Counted from the first letter of the stretch, positions 9,262 through 16,224 are shown. The stretch: DNA of 51,593 bases from UBA2211 sp049302755 (GCA_049302755.1 JBAQMK010000003.1:1-51593), one strand, 5' to 3'. Notes: generated from the letters alone by a model not told the origin. Program-made: numbers and translations.

Positions 9262-9477
9262 TTAGTATACCAAGTTTAGAACGGTAAGAGTCAAAAAAGC
9301 GATAGTCAAAACTATAGTTGCCCATAAAAGCTTTTGTTGTATTCCTCTTCTGGTGCTGTAAACTTCTCCGCCTCCTCCGAAAGCTGAACCTAAAGCAGTT
9401 CCTCTCTGTTGAAGAAGAATAGCGATAACGATCAAAATTGAAACTATTGATTGGGCGATAAGTAAATTGTTGTTCAT
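9262..9477 (-). CDS. secG: Protein translocase subunit SecG
   Basis: 71 residues with two transmembrane helices joined by the family loop containing LLQQRGTALGSAFGGG. SecG aids SecYE-mediated export across the plasma membrane. It is the second gene of the minus-strand operon, just before an exported binding protein. Confidence 0.93.
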   Translation of the reverse strand: MNNNLLIAQSIVSILIVIAILLQQRGTALGSAFGGGGEVYSTRRGIQQKLLWATIVLTIAFLTLTVLNLVY

Positions 9478-9478
9478 T

Positions 9479-9826
9479 TTATTTAAAAGCCATTGAGGAA
9501 ATCTGTTCGGTTCCCCAGATGATTAAAGTTGTGAAAAATAAATTATTAAGTCCGAATATTTCAAACATGTCGGCGGGGAAGAGGCAATCTACCAGCCAGA
9601 CCAGAAACATCATTATGATGATTGAGAAAAGATTCAGTGTTATTACTCTTAAGGGTAAAGTAATCAGTGAAAGAATCGGTCTGACGAAATACATTAGCAA
9701 TCCAATAACTAATCCGACTAATAATATCGTCTTAAAGTTACCGTCATAGGTTACTCCCGAAAGAAAATATGCCGATATTCCTATCCCTATTATTCCCGAG
9801 ATTAGTTTGGCTATCAAACTATTCAT
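9479..9826 (-). CDS. DUF360/phage-holin-like membrane protein
   Basis: 115 residues with four predicted membrane helices and the PF04020 pattern (GVIGLL-like GLVIGLLMYFVRPILSLITLPLRVITLNLFSI region). Function is unknown; in cellular genomes this family is not phage lysis machinery. I start it at the ATG at 9826; a longer TTG start at 9862 would place the promoter -35 box inside the coding region and is unlikely. First gene of the eight-gene operon, 1 base before secG. Confidence 0.75.
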   Translation of the reverse strand: MNSLIAKLISGIIGIGISAYFLSGVTYDGNFKTILLVGLVIGLLMYFVRPILSLITLPLRVITLNLFSIIIMMFLVWLVDCLFPADMFEIFGLNNLFFTTLIIWGTEQISSMAFK

Positions 9827-9834
9827 ATATAGTA

Positions 9835-9862
9835 ATACTACCAGATTTGCGGTTAAAGTCAA
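9835..9862 (-). promoter_or_regulatory. Promoter of the minus-strand trpS operon
   Basis: Read on the minus strand: TTGACT (9862-9857), 16-base spacer, TAGTAT (9840-9835). The -10 ends 8 bases before the ATG at 9826. It overlaps the divergent promoter for the SdpI-like gene. Confidence 0.5.
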
Positions 9863-9876
9863 CAGTGTGATATGAT
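9847..9876 (+). promoter_or_regulatory. Promoter of the SdpI-like gene
   Basis: Extended -10 TGA-TATGAT (9871-9876) with TTGCGG 18 bases upstream. An in-frame ATG at 9872 lies inside this -10 box, which is why the start at 9908 is preferred. Confidence 0.5.
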
Positions 9877-9907
9877 ATTCGTACAGATTATTAATAGCTT
9901 AAATTAT

Positions 9908-10540
9908 ATGAATCAAAAACAAATTTTGAGTGTTGCTACTATATTATTGGCTTTTGCCACTGCTATCTATTTTCAACCTTTAATGCCGGCTCAAATGGCT
10001 TCGCATTGGAACTGGCAGGGTAATGTTGATGGATATATGACTAAAAACTGGGCTCTTTTCTTCTTTCCTTTTTTAATGGTTGCTGTGAATATTCTTTTTC
10101 ATTTTATTCCTAAAATAGACCCGCAGAAGAAAAATATCGATAAATTTTTCAATTCTTACCAGACCTTTATTCTGGTTTTCAATATTTTCTTTCTTTATAT
10201 CTATTCGATGACAATTATTTGGAATATGGGCTTTAGTATGAACATGAATGCAGTTTTGATGCCCGGATTCGCAGTTCTTTTCTATTTTTGCGGCGATTTA
10301 ATGAAAAATACCAAAATGAATTACACAATCGGAATCAAGCTTCCCTGGACATTGGCTAACGAGACAGTCTGGGACAAAACCCACAAATTAGGAGAAAAAT
10401 TATTCAAATTAACCGCCTTGAGTACTCTTTTGGGAATTTTCTTTAGTCAGTACTCACTCTGGTTTGTGTTTGCTCCTTTAATTATTTCAATTGTCTATCT
10501 TTTCATCTATTCCTATCTTGAATATCAGAAAGTTAAATAA
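9908..10540 (+). CDS. SdpI/DUF1648 family membrane protein
   Basis: 210 residues and about six membrane helices. The N-terminal DUF1648 motif reads PAQMASHWNWQGNVDGY, and the C-terminal SdpI signature is ETVWDKTHKLGEKLFK. In Bacillus, SdpI gives immunity to the SdpC toxin; most homologues are uncharacterised. The start at 9908 is chosen over an upstream ATG that falls in the -10 box. The groES gene follows 5 bases later, probably in one operon. Confidence 0.8.
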   Translation: MNQKQILSVATILLAFATAIYFQPLMPAQMASHWNWQGNVDGYMTKNWALFFFPFLMVAVNILFHFIPKIDPQKKNIDKFFNSYQTFILVFNIFFLYIYSMTIIWNMGFSMNMNAVLMPGFAVLFYFCGDLMKNTKMNYTIGIKLPWTLANETVWDKTHKLGEKLFKLTALSTLLGIFFSQYSLWFVFAPLIISIVYLFIYSYLEYQKVK

Positions 10541-10545
10541 TAAGT

Positions 10546-10827
10546 ATGAAAATAAAACCGTTATTAAATAATATTATTATCGAACAGCTAAAAGAAGAAA
10601 GAAAATCAGTTCTTCTTCAATCGGCCGAAAAAGATGGTCCGCAAAAAGGAAAGGTAATCGCTGTCGGTCCCGGCAAAAAGAATTCTCAGGGGAAAGCAAT
10701 GCCTATTGATATAAAAAGGGGAGATATTGTTTTGTTTAGCAAATACGGACCTCATGAAATTAAGATGGGAGATAAGAATTGCCTGATTTTGAAAGAAGAA
10801 GACATCTTGGGAGTAATTGAAGACTAA
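10546..10827 (+). CDS. groES: Co-chaperonin GroES
   Basis: 93 residues, normal length. It has the GroES beta-barrel pattern: IKPLLNNIIIEQ at the start, a mobile loop around KDGPQKGKVIAVGPG, and GDIVLFSKYGPHEIK. It caps the GroEL folding chamber. No groEL lies next to it in this window, which is unusual for bacteria though separation occurs in CPR genomes. Confidence 0.93.
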   Translation: MKIKPLLNNIIIEQLKEERKSVLLQSAEKDGPQKGKVIAVGPGKKNSQGKAMPIDIKRGDIVLFSKYGPHEIKMGDKNCLILKEEDILGVIED

Positions 10828-10847
10828 TTTTTAATTTATTATTTTTC

Positions 10848-10856
10848 TGATATAAT
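10848..10856 (+). promoter_or_regulatory. Extended -10 promoter of the LemA pair (leaderless)
   Basis: TGA-TATAAT with only a poor -35 match upstream. The -10 box ends 6 bases before the ATG at 10863. Confidence 0.5.
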
Positions 10857-10862
10857 AAGAGC

Positions 10863-11417
10863 ATGCAAACACTATACGTTTTATCAATCATTATCGTTCT
10901 TTTTCTTTTGTTCCTTTTAGGAAACTTTTTAGTTTTAGTGAAAGTCAAGAATCAGACAGTTAAGGCTTTTAAGGAAGTAGACGACTATTTGAAAAGAAAA
11001 ATTGAACTGGCCAACGCTGTTCTTTCAGAAATATCGAAATACGTTTCCTATGAGAAAGATTTTGTGAAGAATGTTTCTGAGGCGAAAAGAAAGGCGGAAC
11101 AGGCTAAAACAGTCAAAGAAAAAAAAGAAGCTGGAAATGTTTTATCAATGGTTTTGAAGGCTGCATTTGCCGCTTCGGAAAAATATCCAGAACTGAAAGT
11201 TTCCCAAAGATTGAATCAGCTCAAGAAAGAAGTCGATGAAATTGAAGAGGGGTTTGATTCGTTAAAGAGTTTGGTCCAAGAATTGGTAGAAGCGGTAAAG
11301 AAGCTCTTGAAAACCAAGCCATTTGGTGTAATATATGATTTATTCAAGAAAGAAACAGATATTGTTAAAAAAGAAGTCAAAAAGGTTAAGAAGAGAATAA
11401 CTAAAAATAAAAAATAA
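10863..11417 (+). CDS. LemA-like membrane protein, divergent copy
   Basis: 184 residues: one N-terminal membrane helix (about 5-27) followed by a helical-bundle region and a long Lys-rich tail. The spacing of helix, EVDDYLKRKIELANAV and the SEKYPELKVSQRLNQLKKE segment matches LemA, where the second and third read DIDVQLKRRYDLIPNLV and SENYPDLKASVNFLELQKEL in the next gene. It is thus a diverged tandem duplicate. LemA proteins are membrane-anchored proteins of unknown function. The stop is 1 base before the next start. Confidence 0.75.
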   Translation: MQTLYVLSIIIVLFLLFLLGNFLVLVKVKNQTVKAFKEVDDYLKRKIELANAVLSEISKYVSYEKDFVKNVSEAKRKAEQAKTVKEKKEAGNVLSMVLKAAFAASEKYPELKVSQRLNQLKKEVDEIEEGFDSLKSLVQELVEAVKKLLKTKPFGVIYDLFKKETDIVKKEVKKVKKRITKNKK

Positions 11418-11418
11418 T

Positions 11419-11970
11419 ATGTCAACAATTATCATTGTTTTAGCTGTCATCTTTGTTGTTTTATTGTACATCATGGTTGTATACAACGGATTGATTACCT
11501 TAAGAAACAGGGTCAAGGAAGCCTGGTCAGATATTGACGTTCAATTAAAGAGAAGATATGATTTGATTCCTAATCTTGTTGAAACGGTAAAAGGCTATGC
11601 TTCTCATGAAAAAGAGACTTTTAATAAAGTAATTGAAGCAAGAAGTAAAGCGATGTCCGCGACCGGTTTAAAAGAAAAAGGAGAAGCAGAAAATGCTTTA
11701 TCGGGAACATTAAAGAGTTTGTTTGCTTTGTCAGAAAATTATCCTGATTTGAAAGCTTCGGTTAACTTCCTTGAATTACAAAAGGAATTAACAGACACCG
11801 AAGACAAGATCCAGGCTTCCCGAAGATTCTATAACGGCAATGTTATGGATTTCAACACTAAATTAGAAACTTTTCCGTCTAATATGATTGCGCAGATGTT
11901 CGGATTCAAGGTTTCTGAATTCTTTGTCGCTGAAGAGGGAGAGAAGGCAACACCAAAGGTCAGTTTTTAA
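11419..11970 (+). CDS. lemA: LemA family protein
   Basis: 183 residues. One N-terminal membrane helix, then the LemA core: NGLITLRNRVKEAWSDIDVQLKRRYDLIPNLV, ENYPDLKAS and the ARRFYNGNVMDFN-type segment (ASRRFYNGNVMDFN). Typical length and order. LemA often neighbours the HtpX protease, as here, and a shared role in membrane-protein quality control is suspected but not proven. Confidence 0.92.
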   Translation: MSTIIIVLAVIFVVLLYIMVVYNGLITLRNRVKEAWSDIDVQLKRRYDLIPNLVETVKGYASHEKETFNKVIEARSKAMSATGLKEKGEAENALSGTLKSLFALSENYPDLKASVNFLELQKELTDTEDKIQASRRFYNGNVMDFNTKLETFPSNMIAQMFGFKVSEFFVAEEGEKATPKVSF

Positions 11971-11988
11971 TAAATTAAATCTAAAGTT

Positions 11989-12096
11989 ATGAAAAATATT
12001 TCTAAGTGTATTTTAAAGCAGAAAAAAAGGCTAAGAAGGAAATTTAACAAGCTCACCGAAAGGGATGCAAAGAGGCGTGGGCTTGATAAGAAATAG
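11989..12096 (+). CDS. Candidate 35-residue basic protein
   Basis: ATG at 11989 to TAG at 12094-12096, starting 18 bases after lemA and ending 1 base before the htpX ATG. The product is strongly basic (Lys/Arg near 45 percent) with a helical RRKFNKLTERDAKRRG-type segment. The tight fit between two operon genes and in-frame start/stop suggest it is real, but no family is recognised and no strong ribosome site is visible. Confidence 0.4.
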   Translation: MKNISKCILKQKKRLRRKFNKLTERDAKRRGLDKK

Positions 12097-12097
12097 T

Positions 12098-13000
12098 ATG
12101 GCAACGCTATACAATATAGCCGATTCTAATGTCAGGAAAACATGGTTTTTGATAACCTTTTTTCTTGTTTTTACAATTCTTTTGGGGTGGCTTTTCAGCT
12201 ATATCATGGATAGTTCGGCAATATTGTATATCGCTGTTATTTTCAGTATCTTAACCAGCGTTTCTTCCTATTGGTATTCGGATAAGATCGTCTTGATGTC
12301 TACCGGAGCTAAGCCAATCGAGAAATCTGACAATCCGGAATTGTACAGGATTGTTGAAAACCTTTGCATTACCGCTGGATTACCTACTCCTAAGATATAC
12401 ATATTAAATGAAGCTCAGCCCAATGCTTTTGCTACCGGCCGGGATGAAAAGCATGCCGTGGTTGCTGTAACTAAAGGGCTTTTAGGGAAGTTAGAGAAAA
12501 AAGAAATTGAAGGAGTAATTGCTCATGAATTATCTCACATTAAAAACAAAGATATGCTTTTGCAGACAGTAGTAGTTGTTTTAGTGGGAGTGATTTCAAT
12601 TATTACCGATTTCTTTTTGAGAATCAGTTTCTGGGGAGGGAACAGGGATAATGATAATAATTCTAATTCCAATGCCATTATGGTGATTATTGGAATTGCG
12701 GTAGCAGTATTGGCTCCGATTGCGGCAACCTTACTTCAATTATCTATTTCCCGAAAAAGAGAGTTTTTAGCCGATGCTTCGGGGGCATTATTAACCAGAT
12801 ATCCGGAAGGACTGGCCAGTGCTTTAGAAAAGATTGCTGCCGATGATAGCTATTTAAGGAAAGCGAACAGTTCTAATGCCCATCTTTTTATTTCTTCTCC
12901 TTTCCGAGGAAAAGAAAATAAGAATTGGTTTAATAAATTATTTTTAACTCATCCGCCGATGGAAGAAAGAGTGGCTAATTTGAGGGGGATGAAGATATAG
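12098..13000 (+). CDS. htpX: HtpX membrane metalloprotease (M48)
   Basis: 300 residues. Two N-terminal membrane helices, zinc motif HELSH at 143-147, further membrane segments, then the third-ligand region KREFLADASGA and the C-terminal HPPMEERVANL. HtpX degrades misfolded membrane proteins. The ATG at 12098 is used because it gives the family N terminus (MATLYNIADSN); the longer reading begins in the preceding short ORF. Confidence 0.95.
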   Translation: MATLYNIADSNVRKTWFLITFFLVFTILLGWLFSYIMDSSAILYIAVIFSILTSVSSYWYSDKIVLMSTGAKPIEKSDNPELYRIVENLCITAGLPTPKIYILNEAQPNAFATGRDEKHAVVAVTKGLLGKLEKKEIEGVIAHELSHIKNKDMLLQTVVVVLVGVISIITDFFLRISFWGGNRDNDNNSNSNAIMVIIGIAVAVLAPIAATLLQLSISRKREFLADASGALLTRYPEGLASALEKIAADDSYLRKANSSNAHLFISSPFRGKENKNWFNKLFLTHPPMEERVANLRGMKI

Positions 13001-13004
13001 TCCT

Positions 13005-13089
13005 GGAGAGGTACAAAAGCGGCTTAATTGGCAGTCCTGGAAAGACTGTGTGCGGAAACGTACCGAGGGTTCGAATCCCTCCCTCTCCG
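13005..13089 (+). tRNA. tRNA-Ser (GGA)
   Basis: Acceptor GGAGAGG/CCTCTCC, anticodon stem CAGTC/GACTG around loop CTGGAAA with anticodon GGA at 13039-13041, a long variable arm typical of class II serine tRNA, and T arm GAGGG-TTCGAAT-CCCTC. CCA is not fully encoded. Confidence 0.93.
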
Positions 13090-13102
13090 CATCATTTAAT
13101 AT

Positions 13103-13129
13103 ATAGGTTCGAATTCTACCGCCCCTGCA
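13103..13129 (+). pseudogene. Possible tRNA 3' fragment
   Basis: ATAGG-TTCGAAT-TCTAC looks like a T arm and is followed by CGCCCCT-G-CA, like an acceptor 3' strand, but no 5' half exists. It lies 14 bases after tRNA-Ser and does not match that tRNA's acceptor. It may be a decayed tRNA or an integration scar. Confidence 0.3.
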
Positions 13130-13130
13130 T

Positions 13131-13159
13131 TTGACGAAAATAATATATTATTATATAAA
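13131..13159 (+). promoter_or_regulatory. Promoter of the small gene at 13179
   Basis: TTGACG, 17-base spacer, TATAAA, giving a leader of about 13 bases with Shine-Dalgarno GGGAGG at 13171-13176. Confidence 0.65.
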
Positions 13160-13178
13160 TTAATAGCCCTGGGAGGCG

Positions 13179-13556
13179 ATGAAATTGAAAATTAAAATAA
13201 TAAGAGATGATAATGGAGCTATTATCGGCTTCGATCTTGATTCCGATTGTTGCACTGAGGATGATTTCTTTATTCGAAATTTACCCGGCAACTTAATGAA
13301 AGGGAAAGCAAGTATTGAAACTCGGAGAGCAATACTTATTATTGCAAACGCAGAAGAGGGCACGCAGTCCTTTGAAATTCCAAACGAAATCGAGGCCATA
13401 AAGGCCTATCTTGATAGCAGACACACAGAACCATCAATAAAGCTCGGTGGTTTCGGCTTACGATCAGCCTACATTCGATTCAAAAACGAAAAGGTAAGGC
13501 TGGCGAGTATTACCAAAACCGATGAATTAGATCGGCCGGAACTTAAACAATTTTGA
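13179..13556 (+). CDS. Orphan small protein, paralogue of the one at 2021
   Basis: 125 residues, no recognised domain or membrane segment. Alignable with the 2021 product over about 100 residues (see that entry): IIGFDLDSDC against LIGVDLVTGC, and GKASIE against GKAEIR. The strong GGGAGG lies only 2 bases before the ATG at 13179; a TTG at 13185 would have a normal 8-base spacing, so the true start may be two codons later. The TGA stop overlaps the first bases of the terminator stem. It has its own near-consensus promoter, so it is an independent unit. Confidence 0.7.
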   Translation: MKLKIKIIRDDNGAIIGFDLDSDCCTEDDFFIRNLPGNLMKGKASIETRRAILIIANAEEGTQSFEIPNEIEAIKAYLDSRHTEPSIKLGGFGLRSAYIRFKNEKVRLASITKTDELDRPELKQF

Positions 13557-13586
13557 GTCCTACAAAATATAAGTAGGCTCTTTTTT
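13555..13586 (+). terminator. Terminator fused to the stop codon
   Basis: GAG-T-CCTAC pairs with GTAGG-CTC (one bulged T), followed by TTTTTT. The stem begins within the TGA stop. Confidence 0.8.
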
Positions 13587-13659
13587 ATACATAATTTAAC
13601 TTCAAAAAGATTCCGGAAAAGTTCCATTATTTTGTAATAAAGATAGATGTCAAAAATAC

Positions 13660-13688
13660 TTGACAAAATGTATACTATACCTTACACT
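13660..13688 (+). promoter_or_regulatory. Promoter of the DUF2178/XRE operon
   Basis: TTGACA, 17-base spacer, TACACT. A TATACT also lies inside the spacer, so the exact -10 is uncertain. Confidence 0.45.
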
Positions 13689-13716
13689 GGAAATATAAGA
13701 ATAATATACATTAAAT

Positions 13717-14115
13717 ATGTCATATAAGAATTTTAAAATTGCAAGATTATTAATTACTTTTTTTCTTGCGATGACTGTTTCAATAGCCGTAAGCACGGAA
13801 AATGTTTTACTTGCTGTTTCGGCGATTGGAATAGGGATGATAACAATGGTTTTGATAAAGAAAAATGTTAAAGCGGTGTTGGTTGATGAAATGGTTAAGA
13901 ATATTGCCGGCAAATCGGCGCTCATGGCCTATAGCATTACCGTTCCTGTTTTGGCCGCCCTTTCTTTGGTTTTCATGTTCTCCAATTTAAGCAACGAAGG
14001 TTCTTATTTATATAATCTGGGAATGATTTTCAGTTATATTGCTTTATTCAATATGGCTGTCTATTCCATTGCTTATTACTATTATCGAAAAAAATATGGC
14101 TCAGATGAAGAATAA
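13717..14115 (+). CDS. DUF2178 family membrane protein
   Basis: 132 residues with four membrane helices in two pairs separated by a polar loop (VLVDEMVKNIAGKSALM) that matches the E-R/M-x-x-x-I-x-x-K-A pattern of DUF2178 (PF09946). Function unknown. Homologues are usually paired with a small XRE regulator, as here; the regulator's start lies inside this gene's last codons. Confidence 0.75.
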   Translation: MSYKNFKIARLLITFFLAMTVSIAVSTENVLLAVSAIGIGMITMVLIKKNVKAVLVDEMVKNIAGKSALMAYSITVPVLAALSLVFMFSNLSNEGSYLYNLGMIFSYIALFNMAVYSIAYYYYRKKYGSDEE

Positions 14116-14296
14116 TATCAAAGTCTTAAGAGCTGAAAAGGGAATGACCCAGGAAGAATTGGCGGAAAAGGTGAATGTCACTAGACAGACTATTATTGCG
14201 ATTGAAAAGAATAAATATATTCCTTCTCTTGAGTTAGCTTACAACATTTCTTTGTTCTTTAAGAAAAAGATTGAAGAAGTTTTTGAATATTTATAG
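14105..14296 (+). CDS. Small XRE-family regulator
   Basis: 63 residues made almost entirely of a helix-turn-helix (NNIKVLRAEKGMTQEELAEK, then VTRQTIIAIEKNKYIPSL, then ELAYNISLFFKKKIEEVF). This is the YozG-like group of small regulators. I use the ATG at 14105, which overlaps the DUF2178 stop by 11 bases; the longer reading adds a hydrophobic shadow of the upstream gene. Likely controls its own operon (inference). Confidence 0.88.
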   Translation: MKNNIKVLRAEKGMTQEELAEKVNVTRQTIIAIEKNKYIPSLELAYNISLFFKKKIEEVFEYL

Positions 14297-14329
14297 CTTT
14301 TTATTCTTAATTAATATATAATATTATTA

Positions 14330-14485
14330 ATGAATAAATTAAATCCAAAAACAGAGGAGGGAACCCTAGTAATCACCGCTCTTTTTGTTCTTGTCACCTC
14401 AATGTTCAATCCGACTATCTCGATTGTCTTGGCGCTCGCCAGCTTGTCCATATTTCTTGCCTATAATTTAGTGACAAAAAAATAA
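14330..14485 (+). CDS. 51-residue membrane protein
   Basis: ATG at 14330, stop TAA at 14483-14485, whose last base is the first base of the rdgB start. A charged N terminus (KTEEG) precedes a hydrophobic stretch that probably forms two short helices split at FNPTIS. A TATAAT ends 7 bases before the ATG, so it may start a leaderless mRNA with rdgB behind it. No family recognised. Confidence 0.55.
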   Translation: MNKLNPKTEEGTLVITALFVLVTSMFNPTISIVLALASLSIFLAYNLVTKK

Positions 14486-15018
14486 TGATTTTTGCAACCA
14501 GTAATCATCAAAAACTTAAAGAGTTTGAGTCGATTTTGGGAATCAAATTAAACCATTCCGATTTGGATTTGGATGAAATTCAGTCGGTTGATGTGGAAGA
14601 GGTAGCTATCCACAAAGCCAAACAAGCCTACGAATTACTAAAGGAGTCGGTAATCGTGGAAGATACGGGATTGTATTTTGAGGAATTAAACGGATTGCCC
14701 GGAGCGCTAATTAAATTTTTTGTTAAGAAATTAACCTTGGAACAAATTTGTTCTTTAATTAAGGAGAATAGATCGGCCACTGCCGTTACTTGCATTACCT
14801 ACTTTAACGGCAATGAATTAAAAACATTCAAGGGGGAAACAAGGGGGGAAATAGCCAAAGAGCCGAAAGGAACAAACGGATTCGGTTGGGACCCTATTTT
14901 TATTCCTGAAGGATATAGCCAGACTTTCGCCGAGATAACTTCTGAAGAAAAGGAAGATAAATTCATGCGGAAAGAAGCGATCAAAAAACTCAAACTTCAC
15001 ATTGACAAACTCGATTAA
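14485..15018 (+). CDS. rdgB: XTP/dITP diphosphatase (RdgB/HAM1)
   Basis: 177 residues. Family motifs: FATSNHQKLKEF at the N terminus, VEDTGLYFEELNGLPG (catalytic Asp region), GFGWDPIFIPEG, and FAEITSEEKEDKFMR near the end. It hydrolyses inosine- and xanthosine-type triphosphates, keeping them out of nucleic acid. Somewhat shorter than the Escherichia coli protein, with reduced loops. Translationally coupled to the preceding small membrane gene by a 1-base overlap. Confidence 0.9.
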   Translation: MIFATSNHQKLKEFESILGIKLNHSDLDLDEIQSVDVEEVAIHKAKQAYELLKESVIVEDTGLYFEELNGLPGALIKFFVKKLTLEQICSLIKENRSATAVTCITYFNGNELKTFKGETRGEIAKEPKGTNGFGWDPIFIPEGYSQTFAEITSEEKEDKFMRKEAIKKLKLHIDKLD

Positions 15019-15057
15019 ATATTGTATTTAATAATTGTACCTTGATAATTTATGGTT

Positions 15058-15111
15058 GATTAATAGCTTAACTTAAGACGATTCAGTCTTTTTAAGTTAG
15101 GCTGATTAATC
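15058..15111 (+). promoter_or_regulatory. Long hairpin in the leader of the kinase gene
   Basis: GATTAATAGCTTAACTTAA pairs with TTAAGTTAGGCT-G-ATTAATC, with an inner GAC/GTC and loop GATTCA: about 22 bp with two small bulges. No T tract follows, so it is not a plain terminator. It ends 18 bases before the kinase ATG. Confidence 0.5.
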
Positions 15112-15128
15112 GGCCTAAGGGTGATTTG

Positions 15129-15854
15129 ATGGTTTTTAACATTAACGATATTGTCCAAATCATTGACGAGCAAAATAAGGTTATTAAAAAACTCGAAATA
15201 ACCGTCAATGAAAAAAATAAAGAGGTGGAATATGCTCGCCTCGTAAATGGATTGTTCAAGCACGAGATTACAAATCAGTATATGGGAATCAATGCCCTCA
15301 TCTGTCTTATAGAAGATGACTTGTGCTCGGAAAAAGAAAAACCAGAAATGCTCGAAAAGATTTTCAAAGCTTCTCCTAAGGTTGCAAACCTGCTTAACGA
15401 ATGGTCAGATTATCAATCTGCCGGTTATCAGGTTCAATGGCAAACCCTGCCGCAAATTTTCAGGAGATGCGTTGGACTTCATTTGAATATCAAAGTCAAT
15501 CTGGTTAAAGATAACATTTCAATCATCAGCACCCCTGCCATTCAGATCGTCATGTCCAGTATGGTCAACAATACCGCCATGCATGGAGGACAAACTGTAA
15601 GTGAAGTCAGAATTGACTGGCAAAAAGTTCCCGACGGTATCGTTCTTATCTACGAAGATAACGGTGTCGGTATTCCTGACGAACAAAAGTCAGATATCTT
15701 TAAAAAAGGATTCGGGAAACATACCGGCATGGGCTTATTCTTGGCGAAAGAAATCCTGAAAATGACAGGATTGGAAATCGTTGAGAAGGGAACATACGGT
15801 AAGGGAGCAAGATTTGAAATCTTTGTTCCTGAGGGTGCATACAAGCTATATTAA
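15129..15854 (+). CDS. Soluble histidine-kinase-like ATPase
   Basis: 241 residues, no membrane segment. An N-terminal coiled coil leads to a possible phospho-acceptor helix (LFKHEITNQYMG), then an HATPase_c domain with N box VMSSMVNNTAMHGG, G1 box YEDNGVGIP and G2 box HTGMGLFLAKEIL. It should bind ATP and phosphorylate a His and then a partner regulator. No response regulator lies nearby, so it is an orphan. The ATG at 15129 is preferred over a TTG just before it. The stop is inside its terminator hairpin. Confidence 0.85.
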   Translation: MVFNINDIVQIIDEQNKVIKKLEITVNEKNKEVEYARLVNGLFKHEITNQYMGINALICLIEDDLCSEKEKPEMLEKIFKASPKVANLLNEWSDYQSAGYQVQWQTLPQIFRRCVGLHLNIKVNLVKDNISIISTPAIQIVMSSMVNNTAMHGGQTVSEVRIDWQKVPDGIVLIYEDNGVGIPDEQKSDIFKKGFGKHTGMGLFLAKEILKMTGLEIVEKGTYGKGARFEIFVPEGAYKLY

Positions 15855-15873
15855 TATAAATATAGCTTCTTTT
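15843..15873 (+). terminator. Terminator containing the kinase stop codon
   Basis: 10-bp stem AAGCTATATT/AATATAGCTT, loop AATATA, then CTTTTTAT. The T tract runs into the target duplication of the IS element. Confidence 0.82.
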
Positions 15874-15878
15874 TATAT
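15871..15878 (+). repeat. Target-site duplication, left copy
   Basis: TTTTATAT directly abuts the left inverted repeat; the identical 8 bases abut the right end at 18659-18666. Confidence 0.9.
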
Positions 15879-15890
15879 GGCAACTATACC
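15879..15890 (+). repeat. IS terminal inverted repeat, left
   Basis: GGCAACTATACC; beyond it the two ends still share TGACA and AAGTA with small gaps. Confidence 0.9.
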
Positions 15891-15935
15891 TATATGACAA
15901 GTATTTTATTTTTTTCTAAAAATATACCTAAAAAC

Positions 15936-16039
15936 CAAAAGCCCCCTTTCGGGGACCAATGGCGAAGATGTAGATGATGAATAAGATATTTTCTTATAAC
16001 ATCAACCGTAGCATCAACATGGTAGTGTTCGTCAATTAC
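15936..16039 (-). ncRNA. Candidate ~100-nt small RNA inside the IS element
   Basis: A strong minus-strand promoter (16073-16046) predicts a start near 16039. The transcript ends at a GNRA-loop hairpin CCCC-GAAA-GGGG (15954-15943) followed by GCTTTTGG. Between them the RNA can fold on itself: ATAAG/CTTAT, GATG/CATC and ACCA/TGGT arms around an A-rich loop. It has only a minimal ORF of eight codons. No known RNA family is recognised. Confidence 0.5.
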
Positions 16040-16045
16040 AAGATA

Positions 16046-16073
16046 AGTATATCATTAATAAATAACTTGTCAA
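16046..16073 (-). promoter_or_regulatory. Promoter of the IS-borne small RNA
   Basis: Minus strand: TTGACA (16073-16068), 16-base spacer, extended -10 TGA-TATACT (16051-16046). Confidence 0.65.
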
Positions 16074-16152
16074 TGATATTAAGCGTTAATCTATATATAA
16101 TAAGGAAAAAATTAGAATTATAGAATTTTAACTTAACAAGTAATTGTGAGGG

Positions 16153-16224
16153 TGGACCCGAGCAGAGTTGAACTGCCACAACAATAATTGACGATTATCT
16201 GCACTGCCATTATGCTACGGGCCC
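16153..16224 (-). tRNA. tRNA-Asp-like (GTC) with C33, IS-borne
   Basis: Acceptor GGGCCCG/CGGGTCC (one G-T pair), T8-A9, D arm GCAT-AATGGCA-GTGC with A14, G18-G19 and A21, anticodon stem GATAA/TTATT, T arm GGCAG-TTCAACT-CTGCT. The 7-base anticodon loop is TCGTCAA, giving GTC (Asp) but C instead of the near-universal U at position 33. CCA is not encoded. A 7-bp inverted repeat TGAGGGT/ACCCTCA brackets the gene. The body is sound; decoding ability is uncertain because of C33. Confidence 0.65.

Noticed and set aside
9479..9826. Prophage remnant, because of the holin-like label
   Set aside because: The PF04020 protein sits in a conserved operon with secG; no other phage gene is present.
9872..9907. 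Upstream ATG for the SdpI-like protein
   Set aside because: This ATG is inside the TATGAT -10 box.
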